Origin: Prolixibacteraceae bacterium
Lineage (GTDB): Bacteria > Bacteroidota > Bacteroidia > Bacteroidales > Prolixibacteraceae
Assembly: GCA_028377305.1 (NCBI GenBank)
Contig: JAONJW010000018.1
Coordinates: 1-47,726, forward strand
Direction of reading: 5' to 3'
Length of the DNA: 47,726 nucleotides
Part shown: one piece after another, positions 27,674-39,940 of the stretch
Numbering within the stretch: the stretch's first letter is position 1
Layout of the letters: each line of letters starts with the position of its first letter
Notes under the pieces: generated by a model
Told to the model about the DNA's origin: nothing
Database searches by the model: none
Seen by the model: the letters and a program-made list of their open reading frames with translations, nothing else
Made by a program: the position numbers and the translations under genes

Positions 27674-29191
27674 TTATAAGCGAATATTTTCTATCTTTAA
27701 AACATAAGCATAGTCGACTAATTTCCCATTTGGATTATATGTGGGCATGGTAACGATTACACCTTCTTTATCATCTTCAAATGAGAGAAATCCGTCAATT
27801 CCAAGTAAGGTAACCTTTGAATCTTTCGATACTTGCACATCACGTAACACGATCTCATTTCCTGGCCATTTTGGCAGTATTGCATACAAACTACCATCTT
27901 TATATGTAAAAAACACCTCTTTGGCTGCCATTCCTTTGGGAGGTCTTATTGTTTGATCTAATATATAATCTCCGCCAACATATGAGACATTCTTTTTCTT
28001 ATAATCTCGATCCCCCGCTGACCATTGAAACGGTTTTTTCCATTTTATTGTTCCATAAATAGCTTCTCCATTAAGATCTAACCAGTGACCAATTTGGAGC
28101 AAACGCTCTTGCATTATAACAGGAATGGTACCATCCGATTTTGGTCCAACATTCAACAGTAAATTACCCCCCATACTTACTAGATCACATAACATTAAAA
28201 CCATTGCTTTGGGAGAAGTGTAGTCCTCGATATTTTCGGCTCTATTGTATCCATAAGAAAACCCCATACCTCTATTCTCTTCCCAAGGTTTATCTCCTTC
28301 CATCCCTTCCACTTCATATTCTGTTGTTCTATATCCACCATGCTGGTGCCGACACCCCTTGAACCATCGGTCATTGATGACAACATAGTCTTTACATGGT
28401 GATTCTTCATATAACCAGGTTAAAAGTTCACCACTGCGCCAATAACTATCCCCATGATCCCATTCGCCATCTGCAAAAATCAAATCAGGAGTATATCTAT
28501 TTACTAACTCTTTAAACTGTGGATGATAGTGTTGAGAAACAAATCGAGGATCTGAATCTAGATACCAAGGGTGATACCATTCATACAAACTATAATAAAG
28601 GCCTGCTTTCAATCCTTCTTTCTTCATTGCTAACATATATGGGGCAATGAGATCTTTTTTAGGTCCAACCTCTCCTGCATTCCATTCCATCTCTCTCATA
28701 TCCTGTGCATGTTGGTTTGGCCACAATGTAAATCCATCATGATGTTTTGATGTCAACACGACATACTTAGCACCAGCACGCTTAAAGAGTTTTGCCCAAG
28801 ATTCTGGATTATATAATTCAGCTTTAAACATCTTTGCAAAATCATAATATGAAGATTCTTCTCCATAAACACTGTTTTGAAAATGAGGTATTGCCATCGG
28901 ATCAGGATTATTATTGCCGAATATACTACGACTTTCCAACCATTTTTGGTACCACTCTGTGTAGGTTCCCACAGGCGACCATGATGGGACAGCATAAGGC
29001 CCCCAATGGATAAAAATACCAAACTTAGCATTTTGATACCATGATGGAATTTCTCTTTTATCTATCTTTTCCCATAATTTTTTTGATGTTCTCTCAGAAT
29101 AAGGAGGTAAATCATTATTATTTTTTTGTCCAAAAACAGCAGTTGAACTAAAAAATAATGCAATAAATAATATAGGTACAGCTAATTTCAT
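27674..29191 (-). CDS. Secreted GH29 alpha-L-fucosidase (second)
   Basis: The ATG at 29191 is chosen; the upstream TTG at 29197 would only add two residues. 505 residues, export signal about 1-21 (ends VFGQ). Motifs: PSWYQNAKFGIFIHWG, TSKHHDGFTLWP with the His pair, the substrate-pocket segment YYSLYEWYHP, and LIFADGEWD with nucleophile Asp241. This is a classical GH29A-like layout, with a small C-terminal beta-domain. It releases alpha-L-fucose, probably from the glycan trimmed by the other enzymes here. It lies on the same strand as the regulator but separated by 415 bases, so it may have its own promoter, and is back to back with GH2. Confidence 0.9.
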   Translation of the reverse strand: MKLAVPILFIALFFSSTAVFGQKNNNDLPPYSERTSKKLWEKIDKREIPSWYQNAKFGIFIHWGPYAVPSWSPVGTYTEWYQKWLESRSIFGNNNPDPMAIPHFQNSVYGEESSYYDFAKMFKAELYNPESWAKLFKRAGAKYVVLTSKHHDGFTLWPNQHAQDMREMEWNAGEVGPKKDLIAPYMLAMKKEGLKAGLYYSLYEWYHPWYLDSDPRFVSQHYHPQFKELVNRYTPDLIFADGEWDHGDSYWRSGELLTWLYEESPCKDYVVINDRWFKGCRHQHGGYRTTEYEVEGMEGDKPWEENRGMGFSYGYNRAENIEDYTSPKAMVLMLCDLVSMGGNLLLNVGPKSDGTIPVIMQERLLQIGHWLDLNGEAIYGTIKWKKPFQWSAGDRDYKKKNVSYVGGDYILDQTIRPPKGMAAKEVFFTYKDGSLYAILPKWPGNEIVLRDVQVSKDSKVTLLGIDGFLSFEDDKEGVIVTMPTYNPNGKLVDYAYVLKIENIRL

Positions 29192-29215
29192 AATCAAGGT
29201 GTGTTTACATTAGTT
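29192..29215 (-). promoter_or_regulatory. Leader motif before the second GH29
   Basis: Minus strand TAACTAATGTAAACACAC, then seven bases and ATG; the best pair with the fourth sulfatase leader. Confidence 0.55.
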
Positions 29216-29412
29216 ATTTTTATCTAATTTACATATTTATACATTACAAACCAACACTTAACAGTTTTTCATTTTATCAAAACAAAGGCGAATGAGTCTA
29301 AATCTCAAATTTAGGGCAGAAGAGGTTAAATTTATTGCCCAATCTAAAACATACACATTTTGTTTTTTACTCAAAAATTGATTTATAACATTAACTTTTA
29401 TTAATCTAATGA

Positions 29413-32607
<3,195 letters not shown>

Positions 32608-32647
32608 CCAACAAGTACATACTAAATAAAACAGATCTTATGAACTT

Positions 32648-32690
32648 AAAAAGGGAGATATCAATATTTTATGATATCTCCCTTTTTTGA
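32648..32690. terminator. Bidirectional terminator between GH2 and nitroreductase
   Basis: GGGAGATATCA (32653-32663) and TGATATCTCCC (32672-32682) pair perfectly, flanked by A on the left and T on the right, so it serves both converging genes. Confidence 0.85.
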
Positions 32691-32699
32691 TACGAAAAC

Positions 32700-33530
32700 T
32701 TATAATGATATATTACTAACACTATCACCATCGTGCTGAATTGATCTAGCATATTTTCTTGCAGAACGCCCGAAAATCATAACCATTCCAACTTTATGAC
32801 CAATAGGTACCCCTAATCTTTCTTTCAATTCTGGGGCTACATCTTCTAAAACATTGGTAGCAAAACCATCCCAGAGCGTCGCAATGTTATTCGAATTTGC
32901 TAACAACTCAAAATAACTCAATGCTATAGCACAATCATAATCAGGCGACGTTCCATTTTCAGGAGCCGATGCGATAACAACATGTGGTGCATCTCTAAAA
33001 ATAACATCAATACCTTTAGCAAACCACACCTTAGAAAAGTTTGTTAAATATTGAAACCTAGATGAAATGGCTCCTGCCTCACTCTTGTCACTAATCGTTT
33101 GATATATCAATTCCTTAAGGGGTTGCATCCCCTCTTTATTATTCACCACATTAAAATGAACGCCATTCTCATTTTTAGCAGTCGGAGCATAGGAAGCAGT
33201 CTGAAGTAACTCCTTAATTAATGTAGGATCAACTTCTTCTGATTTAAATTTACGTACAGAACGACGATTTTTCATTAAATTCCCTAACGCTTCCGAGTTT
33301 GGTAATGCAACAGAAGTTGAAACACTATCCTTAGGATCTTTATCAAAAATAGAAATCGCACCTTGTCCACAAATAGCCAAACAATGCTGACATTTTAAAC
33401 AATTGTTTTCTTTCCCTTCTTTAATCGTCGGAAATCCGGACTTACAATCAATAATTAATACAGGACAATCTTTACTACATAGTCCACACTGGGTACATTT
33501 TCCCTGATCAACAGTGAAATTCATCATCAC
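32700..33530 (-). CDS. Nitroreductase with N-terminal 2[4Fe-4S] ferredoxin domain
   Basis: 276 residues. The N-terminal 60 residues are a bacterial ferredoxin with two cluster motifs: Cys12, 15, 18, 22 and Cys44, 47, 50, 54. Residues about 80-275 are an FMN-binding nitroreductase fold starting MKNRRSVRKFKSE, whose RRSVR arginines contact FMN phosphate. It probably moves electrons from the ferredoxin clusters to the flavin, reducing nitro- or quinone-type compounds or an unknown metabolite in the cytoplasm. It lies 54 bases from the Cys-rich gene upstream, which suggests co-transcription. Start: the first in-frame Met is used, and MMMNF leaves the exact codon open. Confidence 0.88.
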   Translation of the reverse strand: MMMNFTVDQGKCTQCGLCSKDCPVLIIDCKSGFPTIKEGKENNCLKCQHCLAICGQGAISIFDKDPKDSVSTSVALPNSEALGNLMKNRRSVRKFKSEEVDPTLIKELLQTASYAPTAKNENGVHFNVVNNKEGMQPLKELIYQTISDKSEAGAISSRFQYLTNFSKVWFAKGIDVIFRDAPHVVIASAPENGTSPDYDCAIALSYFELLANSNNIATLWDGFATNVLEDVAPELKERLGVPIGHKVGMVMIFGRSARKYARSIQHDGDSVSNISL

Positions 33531-33584
33531 TCAACCTCTTTAGTTATTCTCATGATTAGTCTATTAATAGACTAACACAGTTCA

Positions 33585-33881
33585 TTATTTCTCAATTATC
33601 TGCGATTCACTCTTGTCGCTTCCAATACGAATCACCTCTCCTATCTTGCTCATAACATGCTCATAAGCTTTTGTTGAATGAGGGATAAAACAGTCACTAC
33701 AATCTTTCACTCCATTAGTATATTTAAAGTTCCCACCACACTGATCTTTCAACATATACAGTGGACAATAACAAAAGAGACAATTAAATCCTGAATCATC
33801 TTTTACCTTATGACATGGAAAGAACTCGCATTCCTTATGTTGTGAGAATTTGTAATTCTCTGTATCAAATTTTCTTCTCAT
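33585..33881 (-). CDS. Cysteine-rich small-domain protein
   Basis: 98 residues with about ten cysteines: KECEFFPCHKV, NCLFCYCPLYML, DQCGG and KDCSDCFIPHS. This is the Cys-rich small domain (PF04071-like), whose members are sometimes near cobalamin-biosynthesis genes. The function is unknown. Cysteine clusters suggest zinc or iron-sulfur binding. It comes directly before the ferredoxin-nitroreductase gene in transcription, so an electron-transfer or metal role with it is possible but not shown. Confidence 0.75.
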   Translation of the reverse strand: MRRKFDTENYKFSQHKECEFFPCHKVKDDSGFNCLFCYCPLYMLKDQCGGNFKYTNGVKDCSDCFIPHSTKAYEHVMSKIGEVIRIGSDKSESQIIEK

Positions 33882-34082
33882 TATTCAAGTTTTAGATCTA
33901 ACAGAAGCAAAATACAAAGCTACAATTAGAACATTCGACAAGCAAAAAAGAACCCTTTATATTCATTTTAGATTAGCTGAGAATAAACATAAAAGTACAA
34001 TGAATTGTAATTGAAAGAAAAGCATTATGCTATAAATTACGTATTGTTATCTATCAAAAACCAATAACCTCTCCCTTTACTT

Positions 34083-34718
34083 TTACTGCATCTGATCACT
34101 TTCATAAATATAAATAGCATCTTTACCACTAGATAAACGAGAAAACATAAAACCAGCAACCCTTGAAGCCTTAATGGGTTTATATTTTTTCATTTTGCCT
34201 CCAATATGAGAAAGCAACTTCATAAAAGGCACAGAGAGTTTTTCAGTAAAACGAGGATCCCCCTCCCTCTCTGCGACAATGACCGATGGACGATAGATAT
34301 GTACTTCATCAAAACCAATATTACATATAAGTTCTTCCATTTCAGCCTTTGTTCTTAAATATATCCCCTTCGCATTTTTACTCACTCCGATTGAGCTTAT
34401 GACGTGAATAGACTTTATTCCTTGAGCGTATCCCCATCTTGCTATTCGAACTACAAGATCACGATCTACTGCAACAAATGCCTCTTTAGATCCCGCTTTA
34501 TTCATTGTTGTACCGATCGTTACACATAACACATCAGCCTCGATAGTCAATGATTTTAAATTGGAATAATCTAGAATAACCTCATCTGTATTTAAACTCT
34601 CATTAGCATAACCGGACTCTCGACGAACTACATTTACTAGCGAGACATCATGAGATTCTATTTCACGCTTAAGACAACCACCTACAGCTCCTGTAGATCC
34701 AAATAAAACAACTTTCAT
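34083..34718 (-). CDS. NAD(P)-binding Rossmann oxidoreductase, HTATIP2-like
   Basis: The ATG at 34718 is preferred over 34748 because MKVVLFGSTGAVGG begins directly with the nucleotide-binding strand. 211 residues. GSTGAVGG is the GxxGxxG dinucleotide motif; VISSIGVSKNAKG and YLRTKAEMEELI have the layout of SDR-type atypical (HTATIP2/Yer004w-like) proteins with a YxxxK-like pair replaced by TKAEME. It is a cytoplasmic protein and probably an NADPH sensor or reductase, substrate unknown. It stands alone, with 200 bases before the next minus gene. Confidence 0.8.
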   Translation of the reverse strand: MKVVLFGSTGAVGGCLKREIESHDVSLVNVVRRESGYANESLNTDEVILDYSNLKSLTIEADVLCVTIGTTMNKAGSKEAFVAVDRDLVVRIARWGYAQGIKSIHVISSIGVSKNAKGIYLRTKAEMEELICNIGFDEVHIYRPSVIVAEREGDPRFTEKLSVPFMKLLSHIGGKMKKYKPIKASRVAGFMFSRLSSGKDAIYIYESDQMQ

Positions 34719-34903
34719 AACATAAATATTTAGCTTCTTAAATAACATTTACGGGACATCTCATTTTCAAGCATATTAATAAGAGATAATATAAATCCCC
34801 AACAAGTAAAATTAATAAATTACACAGAGTCATTCGTGAATTCAAGCGACAAATGCTTCTTTTTGCCTATTTTTAGCATCACTAACATCTAACAAACACT
34901 ACG

Positions 34904-35545
34904 ATGACACAATTACACAAACTAATAATCCTATTCATTCCAATTATATCTTTAAAATTAAATGCTCAACCAATAGATATTAACGGTAATATCAATAAAG
35001 TCGAATGGAAAAATGCGACTACAATTAATGGCCTTTACGCGCCATGGGAAGATGAAATCAAGAAAGATAACTCAATAGTTCAATATTTTATTAAAGATGG
35101 GTGGTTGTATTATAATTTTCAAGTTCAGGACACCACCTTGTTATACGAACCCTATGTAAATGAGAAATCTGTTCCAAAATCAGATAGAGTAGAAATATTC
35201 TTCGCAATGCACAAGAATTTAAAACAATATTACTGCTTTGAAATAGATTCAAGAGGAAATAAACTGGATTATCACGCGTCATACCATCGAATTTTTGATC
35301 AAAATTGGGATTTCTCTTACACCAAAACAGCAACAAAAGTAGAGAAAAACAAATATATCGTAGAAGGAGCAATCCACATCAAACAGCTCGATATATTTAA
35401 CTCTAACGGAAAGAGTTTCTATATGGCTATTTTCAGAGCAGATTATGGCCCAAACAAACAACGAATATGGTATTCTGCAAAAAACATAAAAACTAGAACT
35501 CCAGACTTTCACCTGCCAAAGGCTTTCTTTAAAGTTAAACTTTAA
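34904..35545 (+). CDS. Secreted CBM9-like/DOMON sugar-binding protein
   Basis: 213 residues with an export signal (about 1-22, ending LNAQ). The rest starts PIDINGNINKVEWKNATTI, the hallmark of the carbohydrate-binding family 9-like domain, continues through FIKDGWLYYNFQVQD, and ends with a typical NKQRIWYSAKN block. No catalytic domain is attached, so it may bind a sugar or a heme in the periplasm or at the surface. It lies 2.3 kb beyond the carbohydrate locus and may or may not belong to it. A perfect 13-bp hairpin follows its stop. Confidence 0.75.
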   Translation: MTQLHKLIILFIPIISLKLNAQPIDINGNINKVEWKNATTINGLYAPWEDEIKKDNSIVQYFIKDGWLYYNFQVQDTTLLYEPYVNEKSVPKSDRVEIFFAMHKNLKQYYCFEIDSRGNKLDYHASYHRIFDQNWDFSYTKTATKVEKNKYIVEGAIHIKQLDIFNSNGKSFYMAIFRADYGPNKQRIWYSAKNIKTRTPDFHLPKAFFKVKL

Positions 35546-35577
35546 TACGTCAAATAAACTATTTTTCACAGCACATA

Positions 35578-35607
35578 ATCAAAGAGGTGAATACTCACCT
35601 CTTTGAT
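35578..35607 (+). terminator. Terminator after the CBM9-like gene
   Basis: A perfect 13-bp stem (35578-35590 with 35595-35607) and a 4-base loop. No T-tract follows on the plus strand; it may also serve the converging gene. Confidence 0.65.
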
Positions 35608-35640
35608 CAGGATTATTACAGTTTATCGTATAGTGGTGTA

Positions 35641-36279
35641 TTAAAGTAGTATATCTTTTTTAATGTCTTTCCAAGTCTTTAGCTTGATATTAAAGTCATC
35701 CCACAGCTCATATGGAGTACTTAGACTAGATAAACCTTTAACAGCATCTGATATTACGGTCACATCAAATCCTTTTTTAGCCAAAGCTATTGCTGCTTGA
35801 CTAACACAAACATTTTCAGCTACTCCAAAAACATACATCTGCTTCTCCTTTAATAGAGGCAAAAGAAGCTTACTATTCGGATTACCTTCATAAAAGTCAA
35901 ACTTATCCTTTAATATGATCAAAGGGCATTTATCTTGATATATTGATCTAAGCTGATTTTCTGATATGGAGCAATTCCATGGCAATTCAACAGCATTCTC
36001 TTCAATTCTTGATAAAACACTTCTTACCCCTTTATCACCTGCAATACAATGAGGTGGAAATGTACTTACATAATTCGGATGATCTGAAAGCTCTTCAGAA
36101 TCAACAAAATGATGGTCCTTTGTCGAAATTAACCGAACTTCATGTTCTCGAACAAAGTCTAATATTTCTTCCCACAAACTGATTAACCTCTCAGCTCCCT
36201 CAACATACAATGCTCCATGGGGATCAACAAAATCATATTGCGTATCAATATTCCAAAATACAATCGGCTTATTACTCAT
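35641..36279 (-). CDS. Nicotinamidase/isochorismatase-family amidohydrolase
   Basis: 212 residues. Catalytic Asp12 in WNIDTQYDF and Cys158 in GVAENVCVS follow the family pattern, and the third residue is a Lys in LKDKFDFY. TKDHHF (Asp55, His57) with FPPHCIAG (His77) is the metal-binding set of nicotinamidases, so the most likely reaction is nicotinamide to nicotinate in the NAD salvage path. Other amides cannot be excluded without the exact pocket. It is cytoplasmic, monocistronic and converges with the CBM9-like gene. Confidence 0.8.
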   Translation of the reverse strand: MSNKPIVFWNIDTQYDFVDPHGALYVEGAERLISLWEEILDFVREHEVRLISTKDHHFVDSEELSDHPNYVSTFPPHCIAGDKGVRSVLSRIEENAVELPWNCSISENQLRSIYQDKCPLIILKDKFDFYEGNPNSKLLLPLLKEKQMYVFGVAENVCVSQAAIALAKKGFDVTVISDAVKGLSSLSTPYELWDDFNIKLKTWKDIKKDILL

Positions 36280-36399
36280 AATAAAATTATCTATTATAAA
36301 CGACCTATTTAATTACATTCTTCCATTTACTATAATCCAGGAGTATAGTAAGACCATCAAATATAATCAATAAGAAAATAACCAAAAGCGTTCTAAAAC

Positions 36400-36435
36400 A
36401 AAAAAAGCTACCTCTTAAGACGAGGCCACTGAAAA
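36400..36435 (+). repeat. Left inverted repeat of the IS
   Basis: Begins with seven A then GCTACCTC and ends with AGGCCACTGAAAA; pairs with 38120-38155. Confidence 0.85.
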
Positions 36436-36603
36436 TGTCCTTCATATTTGGATAAAATAATATTTAAATAGGGTTGCATTAGTACGATTTAAATACATCC
36501 CTATTTTTGTTTGTTTTTTAGACTAGCTCAAATACGCTTATTTTACCTCTAATTACGCCTTATTATTAGTATAGATAAGAGTGTTCTGAACCATGTCTCT
36601 TTT

Positions 36604-38047
36604 CTATTGTAGTTTTATGATTCTTTTGAGATTAACTGCAAAAATTGTCATAGCAGCCTGCAAATTAATATTTTCTATCCCATATGCAATTGCTCGATTA
36701 TAACCATGTCGTTTCTTTAATTCACCATTTTTTGCTTCAACCTTATATCGGTGTTTGGATTTTTCTTTAAAGAATTCTGTCTTTTCAAACTCGATCTGCT
36801 TAGCATGTGTTTCTCCATTTATCTTTACAGAATAGGTTTTACTTTTAGCACCTTCTTTGTAACATCCTTATTTTTTGGAACATGTTTTACATTTTTCAAT
36901 ATCAAAGTAATAACATATTGCCTGGTTGTTTCCGATATTCTTCTTCCCTTGCGTCACTCGCCTTATAGCCATATGTCATGCAGGACAAATAAACAACCTG
37001 CATCTTTATTGAATTCATCTTCTTTCCTCCTAATACCTTTACTTACAGATGGATTTAGTCTTGCTACTATTTTAATATTTTACTCTTCAGCTTTTTCTAT
37101 ATTATTTTTCCCTGAATATGCTCCATCTCCAATAACTGTATTAACTTCAATTCCATTCTCTCTACTTTGTTGAATTAAGGCTTGTAATTGTGGACCATCT
37201 CCTTTCTCTCCTGAAGTTACTGTAGCTGCAGTAATTATTCTTTCTTCAGTAATTGCAAGGTGTGTTTTATATCCAAAGAATAATGAGTCTGCTGATTTAT
37301 ACCCAACTCTAACATCTGTATCTTTTGATATTGTAAAATGATCTTGAGTATCATCAATAGTCTCTTTTAATAGGTTGATCTTTTCTCTTATTGAGGGAAT
37401 CTTAGATATGCTTTCATCTTTGAGAAGTGTCTCTGGAAGTTCCAAATAGTATTCAAGTTCATTGGATAAGTCGTGGTCATCATTCTTTTTGGGTAGTTTT
37501 GATTTATACTCATCATCCTGATTATATACCGTTTTACGAAGCAATTTTGTTCGCTCTTTTAGAACTTCAATTGCAGATAATGGATTTTATCTTGATTTGA
37601 TATGAGTAGCATCTACTATGATTGATTTAGACTTGATAATATCCTTGTCCATCGCCAGCTTAACTGTTTTTCCAATTACTAAATTAAGCAGATCGTTATC
37701 TTTCAGCCTTAATCTGCGAAACTTCGTAAGTGAACTCGGATTAATCACATCTGATTCTGGTGACATATCAATAAAAAATTTGAGAGACATGTCATATCTT
37801 GAACGCTCTACAACGTCAACATCTGATATAGAGTAAATACACTTCAAAAGAAGATATTTATACATCCTGATCGGACTCTCTCTGCATTCCTACCATTATT
37901 ATGACAATACTTTTCTGAAAGTTCATCGTAGATAAAACTGAAATCGACTAGAGTATTAATCTGACGAAGTATATTATTCTCTGGAATAATCAAATCATAC
38001 AATTCACCATATTGGCTTAATTGAAGTGTTTGTTGTTGAACGAGCAT
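36604..38047 (-). pseudogene. IS1182-family transposase, multiply broken
   Basis: The minus strand starts MLVQQQTLQLSQYGELYDL at 38047 and reads FSFIYDELSEKYC. Near 37876-37883 a (AG)4 run has gained one AG relative to the expected ...NAESPIRMYKYLL, shifting the frame. The second piece (DVDVVERSRYDMS, SSLTKFRRLRLKD, IIVDATH) then meets a TAA at 37587-37589 where Tyr is expected. The third piece holds FGYKTHLAITEE and DGAYSGKNN, with a stop at 37080-37082, then at least one more frameshift near 36960-36990. The tail (KKRHGYNRAIA...ITLQAAMTIFAVNLKRI) ends at 36604. It is non-functional. Confidence 0.88.
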
Positions 38048-38072
38048 GGCTAAACGATTTGAAGGCTAAGAT

Positions 38073-38116
38073 AAAAAAAGCACCAAGTCAAATTATTATG
38101 ACTTGATGCTTTTTTA
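38073..38116. terminator. Terminator-like hairpin inside the IS end
   Basis: AAAAAAAGCACCAAGTCA and the matching TGACTTGATGCTTTTTT form a long stem. It may shield the transposase gene from outside transcription. Confidence 0.6.
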
Positions 38117-38119
38117 CTT

Positions 38120-38155
38120 TTTCAGTGGCCTCTTAAAATGAGGCAGCTTTTTTTA
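38120..38155 (-). repeat. Right inverted repeat of the IS
   Basis: Complement of the left end, with 6 mismatches in the central part. Confidence 0.85.
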
Positions 38156-38172
38156 CAAAATTAAAATAGTGA

Positions 38173-38691
38173 CTACTTCAATGCTTTATCGATTTGATTC
38201 AACAGTTCATTAAACTCCGTCAATGTGTAACCTTGTGATTGATACACGACTTTACCATCTTTACCAATCAAATAATTTCTAGGAATCTGACGCGATGCAT
38301 ATTTACCAAACACTTTGCTATCCATATCAGGAACAAAATTCATATCATAGTCATATTTCTTTTTAAAATCCAATAAAGCTTCCCAGCTGTGATCACGACC
38401 TAAAAGAATCAATTCAAAATTAGGGTTATCTTTGTATTTAGGCCAAAGCTCTCTTGCAAACTGAGGAATCTCCCTACGACATGGAGGACACCAAATAGCA
38501 AAAAAAGTCAACAATACCACTTTCCCCTTGTAACTACTCAAATATTTTGGTGTATTTGGTGCGATCTCAAAACGGAAATCAGGAGCTTTTGCTCCATTCT
38601 TAACATTTGTTCCCTCAACACTACCAGAGTTACCTGCGATAGATGAAAACGCCATTACCAAAGCGACAATACACAGAGTTAATCTTTTCAT
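38173..38691 (-). CDS. TlpA-like periplasmic thioredoxin
   Basis: 172 residues, export signal about 1-20. The thioredoxin fold shows FFAIWCPPCRREIP with the Cys68-Cys71 active site (CPPC), and the cis-proline region IPRNYLIGKDGKVVYQ. CPPC is common in Bacteroidetes extracytoplasmic TlpA/ResA-type reductases that keep thiols reduced or serve cytochrome c maturation; no partner genes are here. It is directly next to the IS right end, 18 bases from it, so the IS inserted just past its stop codon. Confidence 0.85.
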   Translation of the reverse strand: MKRLTLCIVALVMAFSSIAGNSGSVEGTNVKNGAKAPDFRFEIAPNTPKYLSSYKGKVVLLTFFAIWCPPCRREIPQFARELWPKYKDNPNFELILLGRDHSWEALLDFKKKYDYDMNFVPDMDSKVFGKYASRQIPRNYLIGKDGKVVYQSQGYTLTEFNELLNQIDKALK

Positions 38692-38990
38692 AAAAATGTA
38701 ATTAAAATATCAGACATTTATTAGACAGAGAGACTTTTTGTCTCATGTAACTTAAAATCACAAAATATTTTTACAATGAATTTATCACATAATTAAATTT
38801 TATGTAAGTACATCTACAAATCTAAAAACGTTTCGTTAATTATTAAACGAAAAACGAAAATAATTATCAAAAAAATTAATTAATTTTTGTAAATAAAAGA
38901 CATAGAAAAGTGATAAATCAGTCCGATCGACAATAAGCAGATAGATCTCCTAAAAATGAGAAGGGTTTAGTGCAATATCTTTGCTTATCA
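38692..38990. other. Intergenic region between TlpA-like and cold-shock genes
   Basis: No gene is seen. TAGATTTG on the minus strand (38817-38824) fits the -7 consensus and may be the TlpA-like promoter. An imperfect inverted repeat TTTCGTT/AACGAAA is near 38830-38850. Confidence 0.35.
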
Positions 38991-38994
38991 CATA

Positions 38995-39033
38995 CAAAAA
39001 ATGCCCTATTCTCATCAAAAGAGAATAGGGCAT
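38995..39033 (-). terminator. Terminator of the cold-shock gene
   Basis: A perfect 13-bp stem, ATGCCCTATTCTC (39001-39013) and GAGAATAGGGCAT (39021-39033), followed on the minus strand by TTTTT. Confidence 0.9.
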
Positions 39034-39056
39034 TAATCATTCATGAACTACTTAAA

Positions 39057-39248
39057 TTATGCTAGTTTCACGTTAACTGCATTTAGTCCTTTACTACCTT
39101 CTTTAAGCTCAAAAGTAACTTGGTCATCTTCTTTAATTTCGTCAACCAAACCAGTTACGTGTACGAAATACTCATTGTTTGTCTCATCTTCTTTAATGAA
39201 TCCATAACCTTTTGAATCATTAAAAAACTTTACAATTCCTTTGTTCAT
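39057..39248 (-). CDS. Cold-shock domain protein
   Basis: 63 residues, a single OB-fold. RNP1 KGYGFI (13-18) and RNP2 EYFVHV (26-31) bind single-stranded RNA or DNA. Members of the CspA family melt RNA structure at low temperature or serve as growth-related RNA chaperones. The leader upstream has a perfect 12-bp hairpin (see separate entry). Strong terminator downstream. Single-gene transcript. Confidence 0.95.
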   Translation of the reverse strand: MNKGIVKFFNDSKGYGFIKEDETNNEYFVHVTGLVDEIKEDDQVTFELKEGSKGLNAVNVKLA

Positions 39249-39263
39249 TTTAAAAAAAGTTGC

Positions 39264-39302
39264 GCTTTCTTTAAATTGGCTATTTAAAGCTTTAAAGAAA
39301 GC
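39264..39302 (-). promoter_or_regulatory. Structured leader hairpin of the cold-shock gene
   Basis: GCTTTCTTTAAA (39264-39275) and TTTAAAGAAAGC (39291-39302) pair perfectly around a 15-base loop, ending 16 bases before the start codon. The palindrome TTTAAAGCTTTAAA (39283-39296) competes for the right arm, so two folds are possible. Confidence 0.65.
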
Positions 39303-39940
39303 AATTACTGAATTTTGATAATATTAAGTCAACGCTATTATAGCTCAAAAACTGGAAAATGTAAAGATCGAGATTCGAAAACCTATTTCAAGACAACAAA
39401 AAAAATTGCCAAAAAAAAGTATCATTTACAATCATCTCACGAATATCCAAATTAAGCTATACGTCGCATCAACCACGTCAAAACACTCTATCTTTCACAA
39501 CTCATCTTGATGAATTTTTATTAAAATAGAACGATCTGCAAACACATCATACAGAAGTATTTTTGTGTTTTTCCGTACTGCAAGGTAGGAATAATAATTG
39601 ATTAAAACACAAACCTATATTATTTTTTTTTGTTTTTAATCCACAGGCAACATAACCACACCTAATCAGCTTACATACAACAAGAAACAATCCAAAATAA
39701 TGAAACCTTTTTTATCTTTTAGCAACACTACAATAAATAATTTTCACCTCGAATAAAATTTTGATTATGACACACCAAGGCTAAGAACATAATGTTTACA
39801 AAAAATAGCCATCTCTCCCCCAAGAACATGTATCAACAAATTGATCATCTCTTTTTGTAAGAGTAAAACTTTAAAACTATTTTGGCAAAATATTATTAGA
39901 AATTAGTGATGATTCAACATCACAAACAAAACTTAACGAA
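39303..39940. other. Intergenic region upstream of the unknown-function gene
   Basis: No gene is seen. It is very AT-rich with long T and A runs. TGATG/CATCA near 39909-39923 could form a small hairpin just before the 297-codon gene. No clear promoter of the TAnnTTTG type. Confidence 0.4.

Larger units (their letters stand above)
36400..38155 (-). mobile_element. Decayed IS1182-type insertion sequence
   Basis: A 1756-bp element bounded by 36-bp imperfect inverted repeats (30 of 36 positions match). Its single transposase gene is broken by several lesions. No clear target duplication is seen at the flanks. It sits between the nicotinamidase-like gene and the TlpA-like gene without interrupting a recognised gene. 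Confidence 0.85.

Noticed and set aside
36751..37173. 140-codon plus-strand frame
   Set aside because: It is antisense to the broken transposase, whose minus-strand protein motifs are clear.
38047..38172. Target-site duplication of the IS
   Set aside because: The flanks (AAAC on the left, ACAA on the right) give no convincing repeat.
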